Source of the DNA: Chloroflexota bacterium
Lineage (GTDB): Bacteria > Chloroflexota > UBA11872 > UBA12225
Direction: 5' to 3'
NCBI GenBank assembly: GCA_030447525.1
Contig: JAUJOR010000002.1
Coordinates: 95,931 to 159,930, forward strand
DNA length: 64,000 bases
Under the pieces are notes generated by a model. That model was not told where the DNA came from. It did no database searches and saw nothing but the letters and a program-made list of their open reading frames with translations. Both the position numbers and the translations under genes were made by a program. Of the stretch, positions 9,529-18,199 are shown piece by piece. The first letter of the stretch is position 1; each line of letters begins with the position of its first letter.

Positions 9529-9617
9529 GACGCGTCATTGTAGTCGTCAGACGGAAACGCAGCCCTGCGGCGGGGATCGTTTGTGCATCGGCGCCCTTTT
9601 CAAGGACCTGGGGGTAC

Positions 9618-9631
9618 GGTATCGTGATACC
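9618..9631. promoter_or_regulatory. Palindrome, likely operator (GGTATC-GT-GATACC)
   Basis: A perfect 6+2+6 inverted repeat lies between the divergent DapA-like gene (start 9528) and the solute-binding-protein gene (start 9765). Size and position suit a repressor operator serving one or both genes. The regulator is not in the window. Confidence 0.5.
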
Positions 9632-9764
9632 AGCCTGGCCTGGCTCGGCTGCAGGCCGGTGGCAGCGGGCAGGGCATCCGTTGGCGCAGCCGTGAGGACG
9701 TGCCCCGCCGGCGCCGCCGGCCTAGGCGGGGCTGCGGGCCTGGCAGTGAGGAGGAGTGGCGGGA

Positions 9765-11162
9765 GTGGCAGGCGAGACTGAGATCAGCCGGAGATCGGTA
9801 TTGCGTGGCGCCCTGGCGGCCCTTTCTGTGGGCGTAGCCGGTGCCCTGGCGGCGTGTGGTCAGCCCGCCGGCGGGGGCAGCGCGCCGCCGATGGACGCCA
9901 AGACGGCGGCCACGGTGCGCTACCTCACCTGGTGGCAGCTCGACGGCGCCCCCACCCTGAACGAGTGGCGCCAGGGGTTCAAGGAGGAATGGTCGAACGT
10001 CAACGTCGAGCCGGAAGTGATCGCCCTCGGGGAGTACAACACCAAGTTCCAGGTATCACTCGCCTCCGGCACCCCGCCGGATACGGTGCTCCAGAACTCC
10101 CACGCCCAGACCCGCTGGTATGACAGCGGCGTTCACCTCGACCTGACCGCCATGCTGACGCGGGACAAGATCAATCTGCAGCGAGACTACGCCTTGATGG
10201 GCACCGAGGTCTGGTGCGGCAAGACCTACGCCCTGCCCATGGACGCGGACGCCAACGCCGTCTTCTACAATCGCACCATGCTCCAGAAGGCCGGGTTGCG
10301 CGACCCCTGGGCGGACGGAAGGGGGGACTGGACGGTAGACGAGATGATCGACATGGCCCGCAAGGTGACCCAGGACACCGACCGGGACGGCAAGATCGAT
10401 CAGTGGGGCATCGCCTGGGCGTACAACCATCCCTCGCACGTCGCCCAATTCGTGTGGACGAAGGGGGGCGACGTGGCCGACTTCGCCAGCATGAAGTACA
10501 CCATCGACCAGCCCCCCTCGATGGACGCCCACCAGCAGATCTACAACTGGCTGGTGAAAGACAAGCTGATCATCTCCAGCGCCGAGACCGCCGACATCCA
10601 GAAGCAATACACCCGTACCAACCCCTTCCGCACCGGACGCGTCGCCTTCCACGTCCGGGCGGTGGCGGACGTACGCCAGAACGCCCGCGAGATCGGGGAC
10701 TCCTTTGAGTGGGACGTCCTCCCTTTCCCCAGGGCCAGCGCCACCCGGCCGGGCGTCCCCCTCGTCTCCGGCAACCCCAACTCGGTCGTGGCCGCGAGCA
10801 AGGTGCAAGAAGCGGCCTACCAGTGGGCCAAGTACATCGCCGGGCCCAGGGGTCAGGAGACGCTCGCCCGCACCCGCTCCCTACCGGCCCTGAAGAGCAA
10901 GCAGGATGTGTTTCTGACCACCCCGCCGAATCACGTCAAAGTGTTCCAGGACGTGTACAACAAGCCATACGGCATCCACTTCCGGCACCACTTCACGAAC
11001 GACTCCTGGGACATCTACACGCAGGCCGTGAACCGCATCTACGCCGGAGAAACGCCATTGCAGGCCGGACTGCAAGAGGCCAATAGGCAGATGAACGAGA
11101 AGATCCAATACGGCCAGTGCGCCCCCTACAAGGGCATGGTCGTCCCCGTGCGCCCCAAGTAG
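9765..11162 (+). CDS. Extracellular solute-binding lipoprotein, family 1 (ABC sugar uptake)
   Basis: A 465-residue periplasmic or surface-binding protein. The N-terminus has a twin-arginine motif (SRRSVLRG) followed by a hydrophobic stretch and a lipobox ending LAAC (Cys31), so it is probably exported folded and lipidated. The mature part has the family-1 pattern: VRYLTWWQLD, a GTPPDTVLQ strand and DANAVFYNRTMLQKAGL in the hinge region. GTG 9765 was preferred to GTG 9756 because AGGAGG at 9749-9754 is 10 bp from the former and 1 bp from the latter. No permease or ATPase gene adjoins it. Its last codons and stop are repeated twice more just downstream. Confidence 0.88.
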   Translation: MAGETEISRRSVLRGALAALSVGVAGALAACGQPAGGGSAPPMDAKTAATVRYLTWWQLDGAPTLNEWRQGFKEEWSNVNVEPEVIALGEYNTKFQVSLASGTPPDTVLQNSHAQTRWYDSGVHLDLTAMLTRDKINLQRDYALMGTEVWCGKTYALPMDADANAVFYNRTMLQKAGLRDPWADGRGDWTVDEMIDMARKVTQDTDRDGKIDQWGIAWAYNHPSHVAQFVWTKGGDVADFASMKYTIDQPPSMDAHQQIYNWLVKDKLIISSAETADIQKQYTRTNPFRTGRVAFHVRAVADVRQNAREIGDSFEWDVLPFPRASATRPGVPLVSGNPNSVVAASKVQEAAYQWAKYIAGPRGQETLARTRSLPALKSKQDVFLTTPPNHVKVFQDVYNKPYGIHFRHHFTNDSWDIYTQAVNRIYAGETPLQAGLQEANRQMNEKIQYGQCAPYKGMVVPVRPK

Positions 11163-11197
11163 GGAGCCCCCAAGTAGGGAGCCCCCAAGTAGGGGCG
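11153..11197 (+). repeat. 15-bp tandem repeat spanning a stop codon, three copies
   Basis: The unit CCCCAAGTAGGGAGC occurs at 11153-11167 and 11168-11182, with a third copy diverging at its end (11183-11197). The first copy holds the final Pro-Lys-stop of the solute-binding protein, so three in-frame TAG codons follow one another. Confidence 0.92.
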
Positions 11198-11334
11198 CGG
11201 GAGGATCGGCAGCCGACTGTGGCCGCCGATCCCGGCATTGTTTGGACACCTGGCCCAGGAGGCATCGGCGCCTGCAAGCGCAGCGCTCCTTACAGCGCCC
11301 AGTAGCTCGAGCGCGCCTCGACCGGAACCCCCAC

Positions 11335-12639
11335 CTACCAGTCGCGCGGGGCATCCGATACCGGCCGCAGCACGACGTAGCTAATCACGATCCCCAGCAG
11401 GAGGGTCAGTAGGGCGGCCGGTCGCCCCAGCCCCAGGGTGTCCGATACCAGGGCCCACAGCGCCGGGCCGGTGATGGCCGCGAAGCGCCCGACCATGCCG
11501 TAGAGCCCGTAGAACTCCCCGACGCGATCCCGCGGCGACAGGCGGAGCATGAACGGACGGTCTGCCGTCCACGTCCCCCCCAGGGCAATGCCGGCCAGGC
11601 ACGGCACGGGCCAGAACGTCCATCCAGGGAGACGCAACAAGCCAACGGCGGCGGCCCAGACGAAGACGACCACCCACAGGAGCAGCACGGCGTCGAGGGT
11701 GCGTTTCGGACCCCGACGATCGACGACTCGCCCCCAGACGAAGCCCCCCACAATGGCGAACAGGATGGACGTCAGGAGGACGAGGCGGGCCTGGTCGCTG
11801 CTGAGGCCTACCTCGTTGGTGACGTAGATGCTCATGAAGACGATGACCGTGTTCACGGCGTCGGTGTAGAACACGCGACCGATCAAGAAACGTCGTAGGT
11901 CGGGGTAGCCTTTGATGGAGCGCAACGTTGTCCGCACCTGGCGCAGGGCGGCACCGATGGAAGCCAGGGAAAAGTGGCGCTCGGGACGCGGGCGCTCGCG
12001 TACGAACAAGAAACAGGGCAGGGCGAAGACGAGGAAGAGCAGGGCCGTGACCTGGAACACGGTGGTGTAGCGGGCGCTCTGCTCGTCCACCGGTAGCTGG
12101 TCGACGCCACGCAAGAGGAGCGTGCCCACCAGGATGCCGGCGACTGAGCCCAGGTATCCGACCCCGACGCCGATCCCCCCGATGCGTCCGCGGTTGGTCT
12201 CTGTGCTCACCTCCGGGAGCAGGGCGTCATAGAACTGCAGCCCGGCCTGGTAGGCGACGTTGGCGACGGCGAACAGCGCCAGGGAGGTGGCCAGGCCCCC
12301 CTGGCCCAGTCCCAGAGTCAGCCCGACGCACAGGAGGGTGGACACGATCAGGAACGGCATGCGCCGGGGGGCCTGATCGGTGAGGGCCCCCAGGAGCGGG
12401 GAGGCGACAAAGATCACGGCCATCGAGGCGCTGTTGACGAAGCCGTAGGCGGCATCCCCTCCCTGCATGACGTTGACCGCCCACAAGGAAAAGTACAGCG
12501 AGATGATGTTGAGGGAGAAGATGGTATTGGCCAGGTCGTAGAGCACCCAGCTCGCCACCGCCAGGGGCGCCGGCCGGGGGGAGGGCGGCGACCCCGGGGG
12601 AGTCAGTCCGTCCTCGAGAAGTGCTTCCGGCGCCGCCAC
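11335..12639 (-). CDS. MFS transporter, UMF1/Atg22-like
   Basis: A membrane protein of about 434 residues that opens with SWVLYDLANTIFSLNIISLY, the characteristic first helix of the UMF1/Atg22-like MFS family, followed by about 11 more hydrophobic segments. The loop GALTDQAPRRMPFL is the helix 2-3 motif, and VVDRRGPKRT is its second-half counterpart. The family includes putative amino-acid or metabolite exporters; substrate unknown. An upstream ATG at 12714 is in frame but lies inside an intergenic repeat. GTG 12639 is preferred because it follows a GAGGGGAGGG ribosome-binding site at about 7 bp. Confidence 0.82.
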   Translation of the reverse strand: MAAPEALLEDGLTPPGSPPSPRPAPLAVASWVLYDLANTIFSLNIISLYFSLWAVNVMQGGDAAYGFVNSASMAVIFVASPLLGALTDQAPRRMPFLIVSTLLCVGLTLGLGQGGLATSLALFAVANVAYQAGLQFYDALLPEVSTETNRGRIGGIGVGVGYLGSVAGILVGTLLLRGVDQLPVDEQSARYTTVFQVTALLFLVFALPCFLFVRERPRPERHFSLASIGAALRQVRTTLRSIKGYPDLRRFLIGRVFYTDAVNTVIVFMSIYVTNEVGLSSDQARLVLLTSILFAIVGGFVWGRVVDRRGPKRTLDAVLLLWVVVFVWAAAVGLLRLPGWTFWPVPCLAGIALGGTWTADRPFMLRLSPRDRVGEFYGLYGMVGRFAAITGPALWALVSDTLGLGRPAALLTLLLGIVISYVVLRPVSDAPRDW

Positions 12640-12663
12640 GCGCGTCCCTCCCCTCTCGCTGAT

Positions 12664-12831
12664 CAGGGCCTTTTCATCAGAGCCGCTCCTGGGGCACCCC
12701 CGCGGCGCGGTCATGCCGAGCCCGGCGAGGCATCCGGGCCGCCGGTCGACGGACGGTGGGACGACTCGCTGATCCCTCGCTGCGCTGGGGATGACCCGGA
12801 ACCACCGCCTACCCCTGATGAAAAGGCCCTG
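12664..12831. repeat. 17-bp inverted repeats bounding an intergenic repeat-like element
   Basis: CAGGGCCTTTTCATCAG at 12664-12680 is the exact reverse complement of 12815-12831. The 134 bp between contain stretches such as GATCCCTCGCTGCGCTGGGG and ATGCCGAGCCCGGCGAGGC, of the kind seen in dispersed non-coding repeats in many bacterial genomes. It lies between the divergent UMF1-transporter and M28-peptidase genes. It could be a miniature mobile element or a large hairpin. No other gene or promoter is clear in 12640-12957. Confidence 0.6.
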
Positions 12832-12957
12832 TCTCGCTTATGGCCCCCTCCGGCGGACGGGGCGCCTGACATGCTAGCCTGGCACTGTTACGCGAGTGGG
12901 ACAATGCGGGCACGTTGTCCCGGGGCCGCAGCGGCAAATCCTAGGGGTGAGCGACGC

Positions 12958-14345
12958 ATGGCGCAAGGGACGAGCGACGACGTGCTGGCGCTGGACAAGG
13001 CCGCGCTTGGCGAGGTTTGGACTTCCGAGGCAGCGTACACCAACCTGCGCGATCTGTGCGACACGTTAGGACATCGCTTTGCCGGCAGCCCGGGCGAGCG
13101 GGGGGCCTGCACCTTTCTCCAGGAACGACTTCAGCGCTACGGCCTGGCCAACGTCGACGCGGAGCCGTTCCGTTACGTCGGCTGGGTGCGGGGCCCGTCC
13201 TCGCTGGAGGTGCTCGCTCCCTGGCCTCAGACCCTCGGCGCCCTGTCGTTGCCCTATTGCCCGGCCGCCGAGCTAGAAGGGGAGCTGCGCTGGGTGGGGG
13301 ACGGGGAGGCGGAGGACTACGCCCGGGCAGGGGGGGCGGAAGGGGAGCTGCGCGGGGCGGTGGTGATGACCGCCGCCGAGACCGCCGGCCGTCTGGGGCG
13401 ACCGTCCTCCCACCGGCGGGACAAGTACATGCGGGCCGTGCAGGCCGGTGCGGCCGCCTACCTGTACGTGAACCAGAACCCCGGCGACATGCCCATTACC
13501 GGCGGGCTGCCCGGGGGGGGAAAGGGCCCCGCCCCTATTCCCGGGGTTGGTCTGACCTTCGAGACGGGCGAGCTGCTGCGCCGCCTCCTCGACCGCGGAT
13601 TGGCGCGTGTGCGCCTCAAGACCCAGGCCGGTTTTCCGGAGGTGGAGAGCCGTAATGTGGTTGCCGAGCTCCCGGCCGACCCCAGCAGTCCAACGCGCGA
13701 GGAGCTGGTAGTCACCGGGGGCCATTACGACAGCCATGACATCGCTCCCGGCGCCCTGGACAACGGGGCAGGGACGGTGATCGCCCTGGAAGCGGCCCGC
13801 GCGCTGGCAGCCGTCGCCCGCGCCCGCGGCCGGGGCTTTGCCCGCACGCTGCGCTTCTGCTTTTTTGCCGCCGAGGAGATCGGCCTGCTGGGGTCCTGGG
13901 AGTACGTGCGCGTTCACGCATCAGACCTCGACCGCATCCGCTTCATGCTCAACCTGGACGCCGTGGGGCGCGGTTTCCCTGGGTCCGGGACATGGGCTAT
14001 CGCCTGGAGGTACGTGATCGCTTCAGCTCCTCCTCTGACCATTTCCCCTTCGCCATGAACGGCGTCCCCAGCGGGGGCATCGGCACGACGCAGCTGGCCG
14101 CCAGCGCCACAATGGGCCTCGTTGGCCGGGGTTGGGGCCACACCCCGGCGGACACTTTCGACAAAGCCAATTGCAAGAGCCTCCAGTCGGCGGCCATGGT
14201 GGCGACGCGACTCCTCGTTCGCATCGCCGAGGCACCCGACTGGCCGGGCTTCCGCCGCTCGAGCGATGGGGTGGAGCGACAGCTGGAGCGGGCCGGGATG
14301 TTAGAGGGGCTGAAGCGTTCGGGGCGCTGGCCCCCGCCACGGTAG
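12958..14345 (+). pseudogene. M28 family zinc aminopeptidase, frameshifted and internally shortened
   Basis: The frame from ATG 12958 (ribosome-binding site AGGGGTGAG) encodes an M28-type enzyme. Metal-site motifs in order are GGHYDSHD (His), ALDNGAG (bridging Asp), FAAEEIGLLGS (Glu pair) and MLNLDAVGRG (Asp). After about 13975 this frame continues as unrelated sequence and stops at 14058. The rest of the peptidase continues in another frame up to 14345 (MGYRLEVRDRF, then the last zinc ligand in SDHFPF and GWGHTPADTFDKAN). Only about 20 residues separate the Asp and His motifs, fewer than in family members I know, so a small deletion that also shifts frame is likely. It would not make active enzyme as read. 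An assembly error is the alternative. Confidence 0.8.
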
Positions 14346-14588
14346 AACCGCTGTCCATCCAATCCCCAACCCTCTCTGCACGGTGCGCAGGGGACCCTGG
14401 CGCCGGACCGGGCGCCCGGCGAGTGGAGCTCTGACCCATGACCGAAGGCTGAGCGCTCCCCGGCCAGGTCAGAGGGCGGGCGGCGCCGGTTCCCGGCCCA
14501 TGGCTCGCGGCTTGCTAGGAGCAGGTCGCACGTCGAGCGGTCAATGCGCCGGCCAATAGGACCTCAAACCTCACCAGGAGCAAGCGAA

Positions 14589-16748
14589 GTGGCCACCCAG
14601 ACGCCCGCTGGCGCGGGACACCCGGAGCGAACGGAACAGACAGAGCCCTCGGCCCACGGCGAGCGCCGGCCAAACCGGCTGGCCCAGGAGACCAGCCCCT
14701 ACCTCCTGCAGCACGCCTACAACCCGGTGGACTGGTATCCCTGGGGCCCGGAGGCGCTGGAGAAGGCCAGGAGGGAGGATAAGCCTATCCTCCTGTCTAT
14801 CGGCTACTCCGCCTGCCATTGGTGTCACGTCATGGAGCGGGAGTCCTTCGAGGATGAAGAGACCGCCCGGCTGATGAACGAGCTCTACGTCCCGATCAAG
14901 GTCGACCGCGAGGAGCGCCCCGACCTGGATGCCATCTACATGGAGGCCGTCCAGGCCCTCACCCAGCATGGGGGCTGGCCGATGACCGTCTTCCTCCTGC
15001 CGGACGGGACGCCTTTCTACGGCGGGACGTACTTCCCGGCCACGCCTAAGTACGGCATGCCCTCGTTCCGCCAGCTGCTCGCCGGGGTGGCCAGCGCCTA
15101 CCGCGAGCGGCGGGGAGACGTCCAGCGGGGAGCCGATCAGCTACGCAACGTGCTGCAGCAGACGCCGCAGCTGCAGGGGCAAGGGGGACTCACGCCGGCC
15201 ATCTTCGAGCAGGCGGAGCGGGCCTACGCCCAGAGCTTTGACCCGGCCGAGGGTGGGTTCGGCCGGGCACCCAAGTTCCCGCAGCCGATGAACCTGGACG
15301 CCCTGCTGCGCATCTGGCGCCGGACAGGCAAGGGGCAATCCCTGCACATGGTCCGGCTGACCCTGGACAAGATGGCCCAGGGGGGGATGTACGACCAGCT
15401 TGGTGGCGGCTTTCACCGCTACTCGGTGGACGAGCGCTGGCTCGTGCCTCACTTCGAGAAGATGCTCTACGACAACGCCCAGCTGGCCAACGTCTACCTG
15501 CACGCCTTTTTGGCCACCGGCGAGCCGTTCTACCGGCGCGTCTGCAGCGAGACCCTGGATTATGTCTTGCGGGAGATGACCTCGCCGCAAGGGGGGTTCT
15601 ACTCTACCCAGGACGCCGACAGCGAGGGAGAGGAGGGGAAATTCTTCGTCTGGACCCCGGCCGAGGTGACGGCGCTGCTGGGGGAGGAGGACGGGGCCCT
15701 CTTCTGCGCCTACTTCGACGTCACGGTGCGGGGGAACTTCGAGGGGAGCAACATCCTGCACACCCCGCGCCCCCTGGACGCCGTGGCCGGGGAGCGGGGC
15801 GTACCGGAGAGCCACCTGCAGGAGGTAATCGACCGCGGGCGGGGCGTGCTGTTCCAGGTCCGGGAAGGGCGTGTCAAGCCGGGGCGTGACGAGAAGATCC
15901 TGACGGCGTGGAACGGGCTGATGCTGCGCACCTTTGCCGAGGCTGCCGTGGCCTTGCAGCGGGAAGACTACCGGGCGGCCGCCGTCGCCAATGCCGAGTT
16001 CGTCCTGGACAAGCTGCGCGCGCCGCTGGGGCCAGGGGAGGCCGGCGGCTGGCGCCTGCTGCGCTCCTACAAGGACGGGCAGGCCAAGTTCAATGGCTAC
16101 CTGGAAGACTACGCCTGCTATGCCGACGGCCTGCTGGCCCTGTATGAGGCGACCTTTGATCTGCGCTGGTTCGAAGCGGCGCAAGGCCTGGCGGAGACGA
16201 TGATCGCCCAGTTCAAGGACGAGGCCGGAGGGGGCTTTTTCGACACCAGTACCGACCACGAGACGCTGGTGACGCGCCCCAAGGACCTCTACGATAACGC
16301 CACCCCGTCAGGGAACGCCGTCGCCGCCGATGTCCTCCTGCGCCTGGCCACCTACACCGGGAACGCCGCCCTCCGTGAGCCTGCCGAGGGCTTGCTCCAG
16401 GCGCTGGCCGGGGCGATTGCCCAGCACCCCACCGCCTTTGGGCGCCTGCTCGGCGCTGTGGACTTCGCCCTCGGCCCGACGAAAGAAATCGCCATCGTGG
16501 GCCAGCCGGAGCGTGCGGACGCCCGGGCGCTGCTGGACGTTGTCTTCCAGCGCTATCTGCCGAACCGGGTGCTGGCCTTGCGCCGGCCCGGCCCCGAGGG
16601 TGAGGCGGCGGCTGCCCGTATCCCCCTGCTGACTGACCGGCCGCAGCAAGACGGCCGCGCCACGGCCTACGTCTGCGAGCACTTCACCTGCCAGCTCCCG
16701 GTCACGGAGCCAGAGGCCCTGGTGCGGCAGCTCGAAGGCCAGGGGTAG
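14589..16748 (+). CDS. Thioredoxin-domain protein DUF255 (YyaL/SSP411 family)
   Basis: A 719-residue protein. An N-terminal thioredoxin-like domain has [20 protein letters not shown], the family hallmark, and the active-site motif CHWC at residues 76-79 followed by [16 protein letters not shown] sequence. A long alpha/alpha-barrel region follows ([21 protein letters not shown] and later repeats). The YyaL/SSP411 family is widespread, and its exact cytoplasmic function is not settled. GTG 14589 was chosen because AGGAG at 14576-14580 lies 8 bp upstream; an ATG at 14544 is also in frame. The IS701-type element is inserted 24 bp beyond the stop codon. Confidence 0.9.
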   Translation: MATQTPAGAGHPERTEQTEPSAHGERRPNRLAQETSPYLLQHAYNPVDWYPWGPEALEKARREDKPILLSIGYSACHWCHVMERESFEDEETARLMNELYVPIKVDREERPDLDAIYMEAVQALTQHGGWPMTVFLLPDGTPFYGGTYFPATPKYGMPSFRQLLAGVASAYRERRGDVQRGADQLRNVLQQTPQLQGQGGLTPAIFEQAERAYAQSFDPAEGGFGRAPKFPQPMNLDALLRIWRRTGKGQSLHMVRLTLDKMAQGGMYDQLGGGFHRYSVDERWLVPHFEKMLYDNAQLANVYLHAFLATGEPFYRRVCSETLDYVLREMTSPQGGFYSTQDADSEGEEGKFFVWTPAEVTALLGEEDGALFCAYFDVTVRGNFEGSNILHTPRPLDAVAGERGVPESHLQEVIDRGRGVLFQVREGRVKPGRDEKILTAWNGLMLRTFAEAAVALQREDYRAAAVANAEFVLDKLRAPLGPGEAGGWRLLRSYKDGQAKFNGYLEDYACYADGLLALYEATFDLRWFEAAQGLAETMIAQFKDEAGGGFFDTSTDHETLVTRPKDLYDNATPSGNAVAADVLLRLATYTGNAALREPAEGLLQALAGAIAQHPTAFGRLLGAVDFALGPTKEIAIVGQPERADARALLDVVFQRYLPNRVLALRRPGPEGEAAAARIPLLTDRPQQDGRATAYVCEHFTCQLPVTEPEALVRQLEGQG

Positions 16749-16772
16749 AGCCCGTTACATCGGTCAGTCCCC

Positions 16773-18199
16773 TTAGTATTGCAGTTCCCTTTGGCGCTTC
16801 AGGCGACGCTTTCGGTGGCTGGCTTGGGCGATCTTCTGGTGGCGGCGCCGCCAGCGGGACCAGGCGACGATCTCGGTGAGGGTGGGCGGGGGCTGGGTGA
16901 GCCGCCAGAGGAAGCGGACGAGGAGCCGGCGGAGCTCGGGGACCGTGATCGGGATGTAGAGCGGGCAGGGGGCGCGAGCGCCCGGGCGTCCCCTTTTTGC
17001 CCGACCCCGATGGTCAGGGCGCGAGGGCGAGCAGGGCGAGGGTGATGTGGCGGTACCAGCCCGACCGGCCTGCGGACCTCGTACTGGTCGAGCCCGACCT
17101 GTCCTTTGGCCAGCTTGAAGGTCTCCTCGATGGTCCAGCGGGCCCCCGCGGCCGGAGGATCTCGTCGAGCGGCGTGCTGTCGGGGGCGTAGACGGGAGTA
17201 GGCCGGCTCCTCCAGACGTTCGGGGTGACGGCGGACGAGGACGGCGTGCACCCAGCCGTCGTGCAGCGCGGGGCGCACCGGACGATAGACCCAGTCGTAG
17301 ACCCGCGGGCCGTGGACGCCGTCGCCACAACTGTGGCGCTCCCAGGTCGTTACCCCGGTGGTCAGCGCGGCGGCCACGGCCGCCACGACGGTCCACGGGG
17401 CCGGCGGACCGTGCGGGGGCCAGGTCGAGACCGGCTGGTTCGTGCGCACGGCCACGACGTAGGCCTGGCCGCGGGCCTCCAGCGCGCGAAACTTGCTGTC
17501 GCTGCCGTAGACCTCGTCCGCCACGACCCATGCCGCGGGGACCCCACCGTCCAAGGCCCGCTCAAGGAGCCTCCAGCGCCAACTGGGGCTTGGTGCGGAA
17601 GGGCACGGCGTCCGGGATGCCGGTAGCCCGGCGGCACCGCACGCGGTCGTCGGTCCACTCCTGCGCAGGTACAGCGCCCGGTCGAGCCCAGCGTACCCTT
17701 CGGGCTGGCGTAGCCCAGGAAGACCCCACCTGACAGTTGGCCCGCTTGCCCAGCGTTCCACAATACTGTCGGGCCACCCCGGCCGAATGCCGGCCTTGCT
17801 TGACGAAGCTGGTCTCGTCCACCGCGAGCACCGCCTGTGGGTCGCCCAGTGCCTCGACGAGGTACCGCCGCAGATCGTCGCGCACGGCGTCCGCATCCCA
17901 GAGATAGCGGTCGAGCACGCGCTGGATGCCCCGCGGGTGGCCGTAGCCGGCCTGCTCGGCCAGCTGCCAGCCATTCTTGCGCTCGACCTCGGCGAGTAAG
18001 CCACGGAGATAGTCCCGGGCATGGGCAAACGCCTCCGGCCGCCGGAAGTGCCGCGCAGCCCGGCCGCCACGTCCTCCACCACCCGGGCGCACCCCGCGGC
18101 GACGGTCTCCTCGTCGGCACACGCACAGCCCGGTCGTCGCATCTCCCTTCCTCCTGGTGAGCCTCGTCCCACTCAGTGTAAAGGGAACTGCAATATTAG
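16773..18199. mobile_element. IS701-family insertion sequence with intact ends and TTAG target duplication
   Basis: The element proper is 16777-18195 (1419 bp). Its ends are perfect 16-bp inverted repeats (TATTGCAGTTCCCTTT at 16777-16792, its complement at 18180-18195). Both are flanked by the same 4 bases TTAG (16773-16776 and 18196-18199), which fits the YTAR target duplication known for IS701-type elements. It carries one transposase gene on the minus strand, which is broken by several frameshifts. The insertion lies at the 3' end of the MagIII/EndoIII-like gene. Confidence 0.92.
16799..18142 (-). pseudogene. IS701-family DDE transposase, multiply frameshifted
   Basis: The gene starts at ATG 18142 after an AGGAGGAAGGGAG site. 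Transposase fragments are recognisable but spread over all three frames: HARDYLRGLLAEVERKNGWQ with AVLAVDETSFVKQG (first acidic residue), GVFLGYASPKG, YAGLDRALYLR, WVVADEVYGSDSKFRALEAR (second acidic residue), RWTIEETFKLAKGQVGLDQY (third), GWYRHITLALLALAP and a C-terminal TEIVAWSRWRRRHQ, whose frame runs to the stop at 16773. At least eight frame changes are needed, so no full-length transposase is made. Either the copy is decayed or the assembly of a repeated element is poor. Confidence 0.88.

Noticed and set aside
12640..12714. ATG 12714 as start of the UMF1 transporter
   Set aside because: It lies inside an intergenic repeat, and GTG 12639 has a strong ribosome-binding site.
15141..16259. 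372-codon minus-strand frame
   Set aside because: Antisense to the DUF255 protein.
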